In this document: positions 1-11,588 of the stretch, piece by piece
Layout: each line of letters starts with the position of its first letter
Numbering within the stretch: the first letter of the stretch is position 1
DNA from: Medicago truncatula
Lineage: Eukaryota > Streptophyta > Magnoliopsida > Fabales > Fabaceae
DNA length: 64,000 nt
Reading direction: 5' to 3'
NCBI RefSeq assembly: GCF_003473485.1
Contig: NC_053045.1
Span: 49,394,494-49,458,493 of the forward strand
The notes under the pieces: model-generated
Database searches by the model: none
Told to the model about the DNA's origin: nothing
Seen by the model: only the letters and a program-made list of their open reading frames with translations
Made by a program: the position numbers and the translations under genes

Positions 1-766
1 ACTTGTGTTTTTAAAAAATAAATTGAATTATACTTGTCATCAAATTATTGTGAGGGACAAAAATTAATGAGGTGGAAATTTTTCTCATGCGTTGGATTGC
101 TGGTAAGGAAATTGATTAAAATTTTAACTAATTAAAACTACCCCAAAGTTCCCTTAAAAATAAAGCACCCCAAAGTGGCTGGTATATATATTGGATTGAA
201 AATAATAGTGCAGGCAGGAGCCCCCACACTGATGTGAGTGGCTCCGCCCCTGTATATATCGTTATTTTGTTTTGCTATCAATTGACCTAAGTACTTGTGC
301 AGCTCTTTGATAGAACTTTTGAATACAACTTGATGTTCATTAACCGTTTTCAATTTATTTTCATAAAACCTCCAAGTTAGCTTATATATGTATATAGTCA
401 CGTATATAATCGTAAAGTAACGACTAAAAAGGAAGGAATGGAGTATGAATATAAGCGAATTATTAGGCTTAAAAGAACCAAACCTATACATGATTAATTA
501 ATTAATTAATTAATTAGACATCTCTAAGCACTTTACACAAAGTCTATAATAAGCCTTGAAATGGAAAAAGTAAGTCAAGTAGAATATAGAAACTAAAAAC
601 CCTCCTCCTAGCCGTACCCAATAAAACAAATAATAATGGGTCAAACTGATACAAACATTATAGACCCACCAAATCATGTTTTAATATCCTAGCACATAAT
701 TCAAAAGCACACTATTACAACCTATTTCCTCGTTACAATGACCAAATCACCCTTAAAACGCCGTGA
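1..766. other. left-edge spacer, no gene seen
   Basis: AT-rich sequence downstream of the HD-ZIP gene. The minus-strand open frame at 138-491 has no recognisable domain and a low-complexity composition, so I do not call it a gene. Part of 500-766 is probably the 3' untranslated region of the HD-ZIP gene. A TTAA-type simple run lies near 493-515. Confidence 0.5.
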
Positions 767-2010
767 TCATTGACGGAAAACATCAAACATTCTATTCGTG
801 AGTGGAGGAGCAGCAGAAGCCCATGGGCCTATAGGTACAGCCCGAGGATGGGCTTGGGCCATAGAATGGTGACGGTTAGATGCATCAACACAAGCATTAG
901 ATGGAACAGCCACACGTTCACAAGAAGGGCACATAGTAAGAGTAGTTGGTGGTGTCATTTGCATGTAAAATTGTGGGGAAAGTTTCAGTGCTCTAAGCTC
1001 TTGTACTTCCTTCTGTAGTCTCCTATTCTCCTCCGTTAGATTTTCACAGCACCTTTTCAACACTTCACAATCAACCTCTGTTTGCTTCAGCTTTGTCCTA
1101 TAATTATTTCAAATCATAAAAAAAATATTAATTATAAACTAATCCAAAAATAAATTAGTTTTTTATGATTAAAAATAAAAGTAAAATTTTAAATAACAAA
1201 CCTAGCTCTTCTGTTTTGAAACCAGACTTCTACTTGTCTTGGACGAAGACCAAGTTGCTTTGCAAGTGCCAACTTTTGCTTCTAAAAAACATAAAAAATC
1301 AAATTAGTAAAAAATAAACAATAGTAAATTAATAAAATAATTAAGGAAATTAATTGGTATTGAGGTAGATTAATTACGGGATTAAGGGTATTGTGTTCTT
1401 TGAAGGTTTCTTCAAGAATAGCTGATTGGTCTTTAGAGAGTCTAAGTTTTTTCCTAGCAGTTTCAGCGTCTTCTTCATCACTGATATTCTCTCTATTTTC
1501 CACGTCATGATCTTCTTCTCTTAAGCTTCTTTTTCCACTAACACTTGAAACTGTGCTGTTTGGAGAAGAAACCCCTGCTTCTTCTTCCTCTTGGCATTCA
1601 ATAGCTGTAGATGGTAACCGATTCACGTCGATACCTCGTAGGTATTTTCCACTTTCTCCTCTGCATGTTTCCAAATTTCGATCTGTACGAGGAAAAATCA
1701 AACATTATATTAGATGTTAATTGAACGTTGAATCATTTTGAATATCATTTATTTTTTGATGTATTAAAAACTCTGATAGGTCCGTAAGACCTAACTCAAC
1801 TGACAATAGCGAGATTGTTAGGTTTTAAAAATAAAAAACAAAAACTTGTGTGGATCTGGAGAATGGGAAAAAAAAATGAATACCTGAGGAAGTGAAAGTT
1901 TGGATGGAAGAGGAGATGAGATTGAGAGGGTGAGGGTGAGGTTTTGGGGTATTGTAAAAGAAGTTCAAGCTAAGACTCAAACCCAAGTCTTCCTTTTCAA
2001 CCATCATCAT
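767..2010 (-). CDS. HAT4-like: HD-ZIP class II transcription factor (HAT4/ATHB-2 type)
   Basis: Nuclear DNA-binding protein. The family (ATHB-2/HAT4, HAT1, HAT2) acts as transcriptional repressors in shade avoidance and auxin-linked growth. Four exons join in frame with GT/AG borders: 1884-2010, 1378-1682, 1202-1281 and 767-1097, giving 280 residues, close to the family's usual length. The N-terminus carries an LxLxL EAR-type repression motif in [10 protein letters not shown] (residues 8-17). The homeodomain runs about 117-176, with helix 3 [11 protein letters not shown] encoded by exon 3. Leucine-zipper leucines fall at 184, 191, 198 and 205. The diagnostic class II motif CPSCE is at 227-231. 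The GIDVNR and [12 protein letters not shown] blocks in exon 2 point to the HAT4/ATHB-2 branch. The start was chosen at the first of three consecutive Met codons, because the open frame further upstream is only Pro/Ser-rich and overlaps the likely promoter. The closest orthologue (ATHB-2 versus HAT1/HAT2) cannot be settled by eye. Confidence 0.95.
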
Positions 2011-2118
2011 AAAGCTCCTTTGTTTGGTTTGAAGAATTTGTGTGTTTGTTTGGAGAATAAAAGTAGAAAGTGAGGAAGGTGGTTTTGGTTTTGGAGTGGG
2101 AGGAAGCGTGTGGGAGGG

Positions 2119-2128
2119 GATTAAATAG
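2119..2128 (-). promoter_or_regulatory. possible TATA element of the HD-ZIP II gene
   Basis: On the minus strand this reads CTATTTAATC, about 110 bp upstream of the ATG at 2010. That is a plausible TATA position for a leader of roughly 80 nt. The spacing and AT-rich core are the only support. Confidence 0.4.
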
Positions 2129-2289
2129 AAAGGAGAAGGAAATGGGGTGGGAGTGGTGTGTAAGTTCAATCATGACTTTATGTCAGCAAGGGCCAGTTAT
2201 ATCAATCATGGCATTTGTGATTCAAATAATACATCTATGTTTCTCTGTCTGTCCACCCCTCATTTACTGCTTTATGCACTAGTACATAT

Positions 2290-4591
2290 CTTACCATTGT
2301 TACCTCTACTCTATTTTCGTATCTTTGACCATTTGGTATATATATATATATATATATGGAGTTGGAGAGTGCTTCTTTTTCAAATAAATGAAAACAAGTA
2401 AAAATAATAATTAATAGTAAATGCCGACTCTTGTGAACAAAGAAGATATCGATCGAATGGAATAAAGATACTCACGGTGGTAATAAATTAGTGAAACAAG
2501 GTGATGACGGCGAAGGCTAAGGAGTGAATCTATCTGTAAACACTCTAACGTTTAAGTCAATAAATGATTGTGGTAGGTGGAGAAATTAGAGAATATGTAC
2601 CTTGCGAGATTTGATGGGTTGATTATATAGGCGTTGAAGAGGCCGTTGTATAGTGATGACAGAGTCATTACAGTTTGTTTTGAGTTAAAAATTGATATTG
2701 GATGAAATTGTATATATTGAGCATCATATAAGTGAGTTATTCATATGCATAATGCATTGAAGTTTTAGATGAAAATGTTGTGTCTAGCCTCACTTGTATG
2801 TTTGATCTTACCTTAATATGTTGATTCACTCTCAATATTTTAAAACTCCCTCAAAAATCTCAACAGTGGTATGAGTTATAAGTACCACATTAAATGAAAA
2901 AATAGATTTCGAACAACTTTAAGTGATCAAACAACTTGTATACGAACACACTCTATTGAGTTTTTATTATGCATGAGTTTTGCATCTTAGTTTTTTTGGT
3001 AGAAAGCTTTCCGTCTTTGGTAAAAGTATATAGATAGAAACACTTAGACATATTATTTATTCTCTAATTGTTATTGTAATTATTGAAATGTAATAAAACG
3101 GAAGTGGAATACAACCGGTAATGGGGAGATATATGAAAATGATAGCACCTATAAATTTCCACAAGGTATGTTGGTTCAATTCCATAATAATACATGTATA
3201 ATATAAATATATAACGGAGAAAACCTGTATTTGGCTTTTGATAAGACGATAACTATATACATCACATCATTGTTCACCTTACATTATTTTCTTTTGGTTG
3301 ATGGGACTGGTTGTGGTTTTCGTTCCCACATTTTGTGCCATGTACGATAAGACTAAACATCAATCAATTATTTAACACTTCTAATTTTTTGCAACGAACA
3401 CTTGTGGTTTTGGCATAATATAAACAGAAAATTATAAATTAAGTTTGCACTAATATTATGTTTAAAAAAAGTCTTGTTAACCGGTGTCTTCGGGGCCTGA
3501 GACGGAACCACACACAAAGTTGTGTGGGCTTCTACCTGCACGAAACTTTCATAATTTTTTTATAATACTATTACTAGATTTATCCTAAGCAAAAATGATG
3601 ATAGATGTCTTGAAGACATTGCAGGAGCTTAAGAATTTCAAGGAGTTTTATTTGTTGTTACAATCAATTTGTATGGTAGCAGACAACCGTATTGAAGGAA
3701 TTGCAAATTAGAAAGCATGATATATAGACAAATTGCTATATCCAGCATTTTCCTTCTAAAATATGACAAATAGTAGAGAATTTGTTTATTAATGCTTTCC
3801 AAAATGAAATCTAAATAAACTTACACAATTCTTCCTTTAACTTAATTTTAAGTAATAGTTTCTTCCTTTAATTTTTTTAACTTTTGTAAAAAGAAAAGCA
3901 TAAAGAAACCAAAAATAAAAAGAAAAGTCAAATTTTGCAATAAAAAAAATACTTTTTTAACTTTCAAAAAATAAAATACACAATTTTCAAGATAAAATTT
4001 CTTTTCATAATTCTTTAACCAAACCCCGACACAGATTAACCTTTCCCTTAAAAAAATACTACCCCAGTGATACTAGGGTCAAAAAAGAAATAGTGACTTT
4101 ATTGTAGCAAATCGCAAGAAATCTTTAGCATTTAACCAAGTGGACCAGGTCGCACCTGAAGACTTACCAAATGAGTTTCCTACATCAACGGGTGAGGGTC
4201 ACATAATAATAGGGTAAGGTAAGAACACACTCATGATGATCAACATCATCACTCGACATCCATCAAAATCAGCACAGCAAACCAAATGGTCATGATTGGA
4301 ATTTGAAACCAAACAGATAACCTTTTCATTTCATTTGTGTTGTCCCTGAGTGGGTCCCCCTTTATCCCTTTTCCCATTGCTTCACCCATGCCACCATCAC
4401 GAGGGTCTTTCCCCAGCCAACAAAGTCATTTTCTCAACCTTTTTCTTCTCTTTTTATCTTTTTCTTTCTCTATGTATTTTTTTTTCTTTTCAAATTCCAA
4501 TCTCAGATTTGCATATATTATCCTTATAACTGAATTAAATTTACGGGAATATCTTTCTCTATGATTTGATTACAGTGTGGTGATATAAAAC
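2290..4591. other. intergenic spacer upstream of the HD-ZIP gene, no gene seen
   Basis: Mostly AT-rich unique sequence with a TA dinucleotide run at about 2338-2357. A lone copy of a transposon-like end reading TTGTTAACCGGTGTC lies near 3475 and resembles the TTGTTAACGAGTG elements described at 11012-11185. The open frame at 4337-4564 is Ser/Phe-rich and has no recognisable domain. Confidence 0.4.
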
Positions 4592-5065
4592 GGTTAAATA
4601 TATTTTTAGTTTTTACAAATATATCAACTTTTCGTTTTAGTCCGTTTAAAAAATTTCTTCAACTCTTAGTTTCCGTAAAATTGTCAATCACTAATTTTAA
4701 GTTAATTTTTATATTTTTTAATGAAATTATGCATGACGTGTAGAATATTGTAAAAATGTCCCAAAAAAATTAGAATTTTTTTAACAAAACACAAATATAA
4801 ATTTTTAACCGCAAAAATATATAAAAAATCATATTTAATTCATATTTTTTTTAAAAAAAAAATCCATTTTTTTTAGAGATTCTTATAATATTATATATAT
4901 TTCTGCAAAAAATTTCAAAAATATGAATTCTACGTATGAGTTTACTCTAAAGGACAGAACAAAAGTGAAGATGGAAAACTTTTGGGGGAATAAGTTGAAG
5001 AAATTTTTTAAAGAGACTAAAATAAAAAGTTGGCATATTTATAAGGACCAAAAATATATTTAACC
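4592..5065. mobile_element. non-autonomous TIR element, GGTTAAATATATTTTT family
   Basis: The left end reads GGTTAAATATATTTTTAGT and the right end, reverse-complemented, reads GGTTAAATATATTTTTGGTC. Both are followed by fragments of a shared motif built around 'agtccg' and 'ggacc'. About 474 bp with no coding capacity. A shorter relative lies at 59061-59287. No clear target-site duplication could be fixed, so the superfamily is left open. Confidence 0.6.
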
Positions 5066-5421
5066 CTAAAAAAAGTTTGCTTCTTTATTGTGTCATACAA
5101 ATACAAATAGAGATGAAAATAAGTCGAACCGATCAATAAGACTTTATGTTTTAGTCTACTCAAGACGTGTTCTGCCTGATTATAGTGAGATATATTTCTG
5201 ATCATGACTAACTACTGGTGGAGTGTTATGAGATGGGAAGTGTAAGATAAAGTTGGTTGTTTATGATTTCAAGATTGGTACTTTGAATATTCCTGAGTTT
5301 CAAAACAACTATGAACGGACAGACCCTAATATCTACATTGAGAGTTTAATATCACCTTAAGCACGAATTCAAATGCAACGTTGATATGGTTAATTTTTGT
5401 TTGTGTTATTTATGTCATGTC

Positions 5422-5658
5422 TGCTCTAATACCATGTTGAGAGGACTTAGAGGGAAAAACAAAAGGATTTCTGAAATGCTTGAGTGAAATTCCACTCAGC
5501 TAATCTATTTATATACACTCTAGAGGTTAAATACAATATGGGAGTTACAAGAACATTAATCAACTTTCTAGTTCCTACATAAATGTGATTAACTATTGAT
5601 CTTCTAGCTGCATGAATAATTGTACATATTCCTAGGTATTTATTCTATAATTCTGACA
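5422..5658 (-). mobile_element. copia-type LTR with primer-binding site
   Basis: On the minus strand a 224-bp LTR (5435-5658) starts TGTCAGAATTATAG and ends CTCTCAACA. It is followed at once by TGGTATTAGAGCA (5422-5434), a near match to the initiator-Met tRNA primer-binding site used by plant copia elements. A TATAAATAG box lies inside the LTR at about 5507-5515. Only the 5' LTR and a short leader remain. No gag-pol frame or second LTR is visible, so this is a truncated remnant. Confidence 0.7.
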
Positions 5659-6799
5659 AATCGAATACAACAACTATCTCATTAATAACCTTATCAATAA
5701 AACTCAATAGAATAAAATCACGGTAAAAAACAAAAAGAGAGTAGTGCAGAACAACATGTCTCATGGTTGACAAAATTTAAATTCAATAAGTCCGAATGTA
5801 TCGTTAACAAAGACATCTATGATACTTCTTTTTAGTAAAAAGACGTCTATTATACTAGAAGTAATGAAATTTCATTATTGCATTCCATCAATCTCAAAAT
5901 TAAGAGTCACTCACTCTTGTCCTTAACCTAAGAAGAAAAACAAAACAAAAAAACATCAAAATCAAAACAATCATTAATTGTTGCAACTTTTTGAGTGTTT
6001 TTACATATAGTACCCTTATAGAAATCTGTCAAGCTTTAAATATACTCACTAAACACTAACATTAAAAAGAAACACTGATCATTTTCTTTTCTACTAATAC
6101 TCCATCTACAATATTTTAATCATCTAACTATCGTATTGGTATTATAAAATAGAAAAATAATTTGAGACAGAGAAAAACAGTAAAGAGGACACCTAATTTA
6201 AGACGGATGAAGTGTAAGAAATCAAAGATATCCCTAAAAAAAAAAAAAGTTTATCATAAAACTTATGCATTTTATATTAAAAAGGATGCATATTAGGGGC
6301 CCCCGTTTACCGGTGTTTTTGGTAAACAAGAAGGGATGGTTTTGGTTATTAAAAGTAGGATCAAACCAGAAATTCCTGGACTTGTTGTGCAAAGTTTTTC
6401 CACAAAATGAGTGAACGTTCATCAAATTCATAGGTTGTTTTATGAACAAGACGAATCTGTATGGTGTCTTTTGACAGAAAAAAGAATAAAAACAAAAGAA
6501 ATCGAAGTAAATGCAAGTAAAAACTAAAAGTTTAAAACGCAAAAACTTAAAGAAAATTGTATTACATACATTATGTATGACTCTTTTCTCTAGACGCTGA
6601 TACTTCGAGTGCTTAGAATTTCTATAAATAATTTGCGACTCATTTTCCATCGATTATATTATTAAAAGGTTTGCTTGGAAAAAGAATAATAAATTTATTT
6701 AAAAGCTTGTAAAAGGTCTTATAGTATAAGACAGAACCTTTCTCTATAAATATTCTAACAGGGTACATCAATTTTGTTGAACTCATTATTTTAGCAGAG

Positions 6800-6988
6800 T
6801 TTAATCAAATTTTATTTGTACAACTATTTGGTGATAACTTTTGAATAATCATCTCTCTCATACTTATATTATGTTGAGTCAAGGTCCTTTATTATGGTCT
6901 TATTCTCTCTTTTGTTTTTTCTATTATTTTTTACGAGAGAGAGAGTTGTCACAAAAATTATCATAAATGGTTATACAAATATCACTCA
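6800..6988. mobile_element. MITE, TATTTGTACAACTA family (degenerate copy)
   Basis: The left arm has TATTTGTACAACTATTTGG then GTGATAACTTTTG. The right arm, reverse-complemented, has GATATTTGTATAACCATTTA then TGATAATTTTTGTGACAAC. The same arms bound the elements at 35026-35210 and 44008-44191, which have clean 9-bp target duplications. The outer ends here are eroded, so the borders are approximate. Confidence 0.6.
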
Positions 6989-7171
6989 TCTTTATATATA
7001 CCTCCCACCGTCCAACAACCAACCTCCCTCCTCTCCATACCTTGCCGACAACACTTTATACCAAAAACTTTCCTTTTCAACCAACAACACCACTTCCCCA
7101 ATAAGGTACTATTAAACTCCCTAAATCTCCTCACCCCAAACCATCAACCTCCTTTCTCAAACAAACAAAAT

Positions 7172-7209
7172 TCAAATCAACCCAAGTTATTCAAATCAAC
7201 CCAAGTTAT
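7172..7209. repeat. 19-bp tandem duplication
   Basis: Two perfect adjacent copies of TCAAATCAACCCAAGTTAT at 7172-7190 and 7191-7209. They abut the end of the LINE reverse-transcriptase fragment. Confidence 0.8.
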
Positions 7210-7445
7210 CCCCAATCTATAGAATCATAAGCTTTCTCGAAATTAACTTTGAAAAGTAGCAATTCCTTTTTACGCTTACGAGCATCGTCCACAACCTTAT
7301 TGGCCACGAGAATACCATCAAGAATCAGACGACCTCTAACGAAAGCAGACTGAGAATCGGAAATAACCGACCCAATAATCAACCGAAGTCTATTAGCAAG
7401 GACCTTCGCAAGAATCTTGTACATACTTCCCACCAAAGAGAAAAA
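7206..7445 (-). pseudogene. LINE reverse transcriptase fragment
   Basis: An open frame of about 78 residues matches the N-terminal core of plant LINE (L1-type) reverse transcriptase. It contains SLVGSMYKILAKVLANRLR, then SQSAFVRGR, ILDGILVANK and FEKAYDSIDW. Everything upstream (endonuclease) and downstream (catalytic YADD box, RNase H) is absent, so this is a small dead piece of a non-LTR retrotransposon. No poly(A) or target duplication was found. Confidence 0.85.
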
Positions 7446-7688
7446 AGTAATAAATTGTGTATCGATATTGTAAAATAGCTAAATAATCCAAGACAAAAAA
7501 AAAAAGTTAGAAAAGAAGATAACTATTGTGAAGTAAAATAGCATAATATTTCTCTTTAGTTTTATTTTTCATCTGTGTTTCAAAATAATTTTCACTATCA
7601 AATATCAAGACATCATTTATTATTATATTTTTAATATTATACACTAATTTATTGAATTTTATCCAACTTAATTATTTCACTAATCATA

Positions 7689-7967
7689 CTCCCTCCGTCA
7701 CAAATTGTATGACGTTTTGGGTATTTCACACATATTAAGAAATGTAATTAATATTGTGTGGGAAATAGATATTATGAGTTGTTTTACAAAATTGTCCTCA
7801 ATAAATGATATGAGAAAGATAAATGAATGAATTGAAAGAAGAGAGTAATAAATAGTTAAGGATATAATAGGAAAAGTAACATTAATTTTTCATTGGTATT
7901 GTAAAACGACATATAATTTGAGACAAATATTTTTTCTAAAGTGTCATACAATTTGGGACGGAAAAAG
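7689..7967. mobile_element. Stowaway-type MITE with TA target duplication
   Basis: The left end CTCCCTCCGTCACAAATTGT and the right end (reverse-complemented) CTTTTTCCGTCCCAAATTGT form terminal inverted repeats flanked by TA on both sides (7687-7688 and 7968-7969). About 279 bp, AT-rich, no coding capacity. CTCCCTCCGT ends and a TA duplication are typical of Tc1/mariner-derived Stowaway MITEs. Confidence 0.85.
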
Positions 7968-8405
7968 TATTAATAATTTTATTATTGAAATCAACCTAAT
8001 TAATATTTTGTTAAAATTCATGCATAAGACATATTGAAAAAAATTGAAATAAGGGACAAGATGTCGGGTGATGATTAGCAATGTCCCTACAAATGCATGC
8101 TAGCTGTCCCACGTGTTCCCTTGAATTGTGCTTGGCTTTCTACAAACCCCAATAATGGATCCCTCTCCAACTTATTAAAATCATAACACTCATTAATGCA
8201 TAACACCCCACTACCCGACAAACCTACCCATCATAATTCATCAATCCTCCTCTTACCACTACCCTACCCTTTTCCACAACCCACAAGTGTGAAGTGAAGT
8301 AAAGTAGTACGAGAATATAGGTTATGTTCACAAATGTTTTAAGCTTGAACATTTCCGGTTATAAAAAGATAGTGTAATTAATTACCTCATCAAAAAAAAA
8401 AATTG

Positions 8406-8551
8406 CTCCCTTCGATGACTATTATAAACAAATTTTGATTTTTTAGATTCATTCAATAAATGATGTATGAGATATATATTGTAAACTACATAAATCATTT
8501 ATTGAATGAATCTAAAAAGTAGAAATTTGCTTGTAAATAAGACCAGAGGAG
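8406..8551. mobile_element. Stowaway-type MITE, near-perfect hairpin
   Basis: The left arm CTCCCTTCGATGACTATTAT and the right arm (reverse-complemented) CTCCTCTGGTCTTATTTACA continue into arms of about 60 bp that pair almost completely around AATAAATGAT. TA follows the right end and TG precedes the left end, so one duplication has mutated. Confidence 0.75.
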
Positions 8552-8578
8552 TAGTACATTTTTAAGATAAATGTTTTA

Positions 8579-8827
8579 CTCCCTCTATCCCTGTATATAA
8601 GTACCATTTGCATTAATGTGTCGAGTTTGTGCGTTAATATTACTAAATTGTCTTTTATTTATATGTGTATTAAATTTGACTTTTCATATTTCATGACAAG
8701 TTAGTAGTATTAATTAGGGTTGTATTTAGAAAAAAATAAACAAACGCATCTAGTAATTTGAAAAAAGATTTATATATAGAGACAAATTTTTAGTCAAAAG
8801 AGTGCTTAGATATAAAGACGAACGAAG
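8579..8827. mobile_element. Stowaway-type MITE
   Basis: The left end CTCCCTCTATCCCTGTATAT and the right end (reverse-complemented) CTTCGTTCGTCTTTATATCT are flanked by TA. About 249 bp with no coding capacity, lying next to the hairpin element at 8406-8551. Confidence 0.75.
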
Positions 8828-9523
8828 TATTTAGGATTTCTTAATCAGTGTCCCATAAACACTAATTAGCGATCCTTATTTAAATTTGGAGAACGCTAAA
8901 AAAATATTTTAGGAACTAAGCATTCAAAACTTCATAAAAAACATAATACTTGTAACTTTTAAGAAGTCAAATACACGATTTTTAATACGTATATTTCTAT
9001 AATAAGTTTCTTAACATATGTTCTTGAAGACCCAAGTTAACATTTGCTATAAAATTTATAAATAATTTTCTATTTTAAATCTTTAATAAGTGTCTTAACG
9101 ACATTTGTTTGTCTTAAGACACTTACCCCTACCCTATAGGTTAAAAAGACCCTTAAACACAGAAATCATTGGCTTCTCCCCTTGTTCGTGAGGCTGATCC
9201 CCCATGTGAATTGCACGTGAATTAGGTACCTCTCCACCTCCACTTCTCCTTTGTGTTTCGTCCCACTTTCCATATATCCGACTAGTCGGCTTCTTGGTAA
9301 GATAAACGCAATATATCTAATTTAATAATTAAATACGTTTTTCGTTGTTAATAAATTTGTTTTTTCAACCTCGCAAGAAAATTGGTCTTTTTTAAATTGA
9401 AGAAGTGGTATGTTTCTGTCCCCATACAGTTGAGAAATCAAATTCATACAACTATTTAGTGACAATTTTTAAATCAATTCTCTCTCATATTCTTATATCT
9501 TTAATAGGTAGTCTTTTATTTAA

Positions 9524-9709
9524 GGGTCATGTTAACTTGTGCCCTTAGAGCACATGTTAAACATTAAATTTCTTGCCGCTAATGGTAAATATTAAATGAA
9601 AAAAATTAATATTAAATTTTTTAAGTAATAAATTAACACAATTTTTAATACATATTTCTATTACTGGAATTCTTAACATGTGTCCTAAAGGCACAAGTTA
9701 ACATTTCTC
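9524..9709. mobile_element. MITE, GTTAAC-AGTG/TTGTGCC family
   Basis: The inverted arms GTTAACTTGTGCC and, at the far end, GGCACAAGTTAAC are each followed by a second short palindrome (GCACATGTTAA / TTAACATGTG). The arrangement matches the better preserved element at 11012-11185. The target duplication is not recognisable. Confidence 0.6.
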
Positions 9710-10541
9710 TTTTTAATATTATTTACATATATTGAGAAAATTAATAAATTTTTGTTAGTTTTGACATAATTTATCATCTTTTTTCATGTTCTCTCGTGTT
9801 TAAAATTATCTACACCTCTATTCCTCTCCCACTCTTTTCTCAATTTCCAAAACTCTCGCGTTATTTTTTCATGTTAATTTGTGGGAGTAGTAGCTGTTTT
9901 TGATAAGAAAGGGATGAAAAGATAGAACAAACAAAAAAAATCAAAAGATAGAATAAAAAGGTGACGAACAGTAGATGGAAAAATATAAAATCAATCATGC
10001 ATGTGAAAGATATAAAGTGCAATAGTAAGAATAAACTGAAATGTATTATTTTTTTACCTTATTATATAAATAAGAAGTTTTCACTACCTTTTTTTGAAAA
10101 AGAAAAACATTGTCACCATCTTTTTATCGATGATTAATATATGTTGGAGAATCTATTAGATGCACAAAGTGAATTCTTTTTATGTTCAAGTATGAGTGAC
10201 CATCGCACATGTTTATGAATGACTAAAATATTGGATATATATAGAGAGAGATAACTAATACACATAATATCTTAAGATTTTTGATGAAAATGTTTTTTTC
10301 TTCCATCATAACACTTGATAGTGTTTGGGCTTAACGAGTTATATTTATCACTCGTATTACTTTATACTTCGCTTTTATAATAATGAAAATACATTGACGG
10401 TTAATAAATATAATCTAGTAAAATGACCACTTTTTTTTTTTATCATATATTTTTAGTATATGTGAAATACTCAAATGCCATCATTATTGTTTGAAATTCA
10501 AGAATGATTTTAAATGGAAACAAGTTATAATTCTCAAGTTA

Positions 10542-10587
10542 GTCTCCCATGAAACCCTTTCAAAAAAAGAAAATGTCTCCCATGAAA
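10542..10587. repeat. poly(A) micro-insertion with 13-bp direct repeats
   Basis: GTCTCCCATGAAA occurs perfectly at 10542-10554 and 10575-10587. The 20 bp between them read CCCTTTCAAAAAAAGAAAAT, an A-rich insert of the class discussed in the findings. Confidence 0.7.
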
Positions 10588-10806
10588 TTTGAAGTATTTT
10601 TTTAGTGTGTAGAAAATGTTGGCATAATTGGAAATTAGTAATTACAATTTGAAACGATTGTAAAAATAAAGATGATAACTTTCTTAAGAACATTCAATTT
10701 AATAGTGCAACTTATTGGAGTTGCTTAACTCACAATTTTATGGTACCTTTTTGTAGATTTATCAATTCTCACTAAGCTACGCTAGCTAATCTATAGTTTG
10801 ATTAAT

Positions 10807-10853
10807 AAACCATTAAACAAATCTTTTTTTTAACAGAAAAACCATTAAACAAC
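10807..10853. repeat. poly(T) micro-insertion with 14-bp direct repeats
   Basis: AAACCATTAAACAA occurs at 10807-10820 and 10840-10853. The 19-bp insert is a T run with a few other bases (ATC, T9, AACAGAA). Confidence 0.7.
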
Positions 10854-11011
10854 TAAACTGTGGGATTCTCCACACGTGCATGTGCAACAACAACATCGAG
10901 GAATATATTATATAGTAACACCCACTTGGCTTTTGAATTAGAAATTTTGTATATCTAAGTAAGTATATTAAACATTATCAGTATTATTAAAAAGCATTAG
11001 TATTATTGTTA

Positions 11012-11185
11012 GGATCTTGTTAACGAGTGTCCCTGGAGCACTCTTTAAGCATTTTATATTTAGTAATTATTCTTTTAAAAAGTCAACTATTACAATTTCT
11101 TATGCATTTAATACATAATTTTTCATTAAAAACTTACTATTTAAAATGCTTAAAGAGTGCTCGAAGGCACTCGTTAACATTTGGC
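11012..11185. mobile_element. MITE, TTGTTAACGAGTG family, probable 9-bp target duplication
   Basis: The left arm GGATCTTGTTAACGAGTGTC and the right arm (reverse-complemented) GCCAAATGTTAACGAGTGCC are each followed by a matched inner palindrome (GCACTCTTTAAGCA). Flanks TTATTGTTA (11003-11011) and TTATTATTA (11186-11194) agree at 8 of 9 bases. A 9-bp duplication fits a Mutator-type element. Confidence 0.7.
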
Positions 11186-11552
11186 TTATTATTAAGCATA
11201 TCTGGCCATGTGATCTGCTGAGCTGGTTATCATGTGATTAACGGTTATAAGAATCGTTTATTACTTGGATGTGATATATATCGTTAATCGATGATTAGTT
11301 AGTGCCTATTAGCTCAATCACACGTGTATTGCTGCTGGTAAGGATTATTATATGAGATTTACAAATGACAATTTTTAAAATCATTGCTTCAAGGGACATA
11401 CATGCCCACGCTTAATTAATCTTAAAAACCGAAACTTAGTTTGGAATGAAGGGTATAATAGGAAATAGATAGAACGATTGAATAGATTCGGGAGATGATG
11501 CTTGGTTGAAAGAATATTGTATGTATAGCTTGATGGGGGAATGACAGAGAAT

Positions 11553-11588
11553 ATGTATTATATTTGTCCAAAAAAAAAAAATGTATTA
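11553..11588. repeat. poly(A) micro-insertion with 8-bp direct repeats
   Basis: ATGTATTA at 11553-11560 and 11581-11588 flanks a 20-bp insert beginning TATTTGTCC and ending in a run of A. Confidence 0.6.

Noticed and set aside
138-491. 117-codon minus-strand open frame
   Set aside because: Low-complexity composition, no domain, overlaps a spacer; probably chance.
4337-4564. 75-codon frame rich in Ser and Phe
   Set aside because: Composition reflects a pyrimidine-rich stretch; no family resemblance or splice context.
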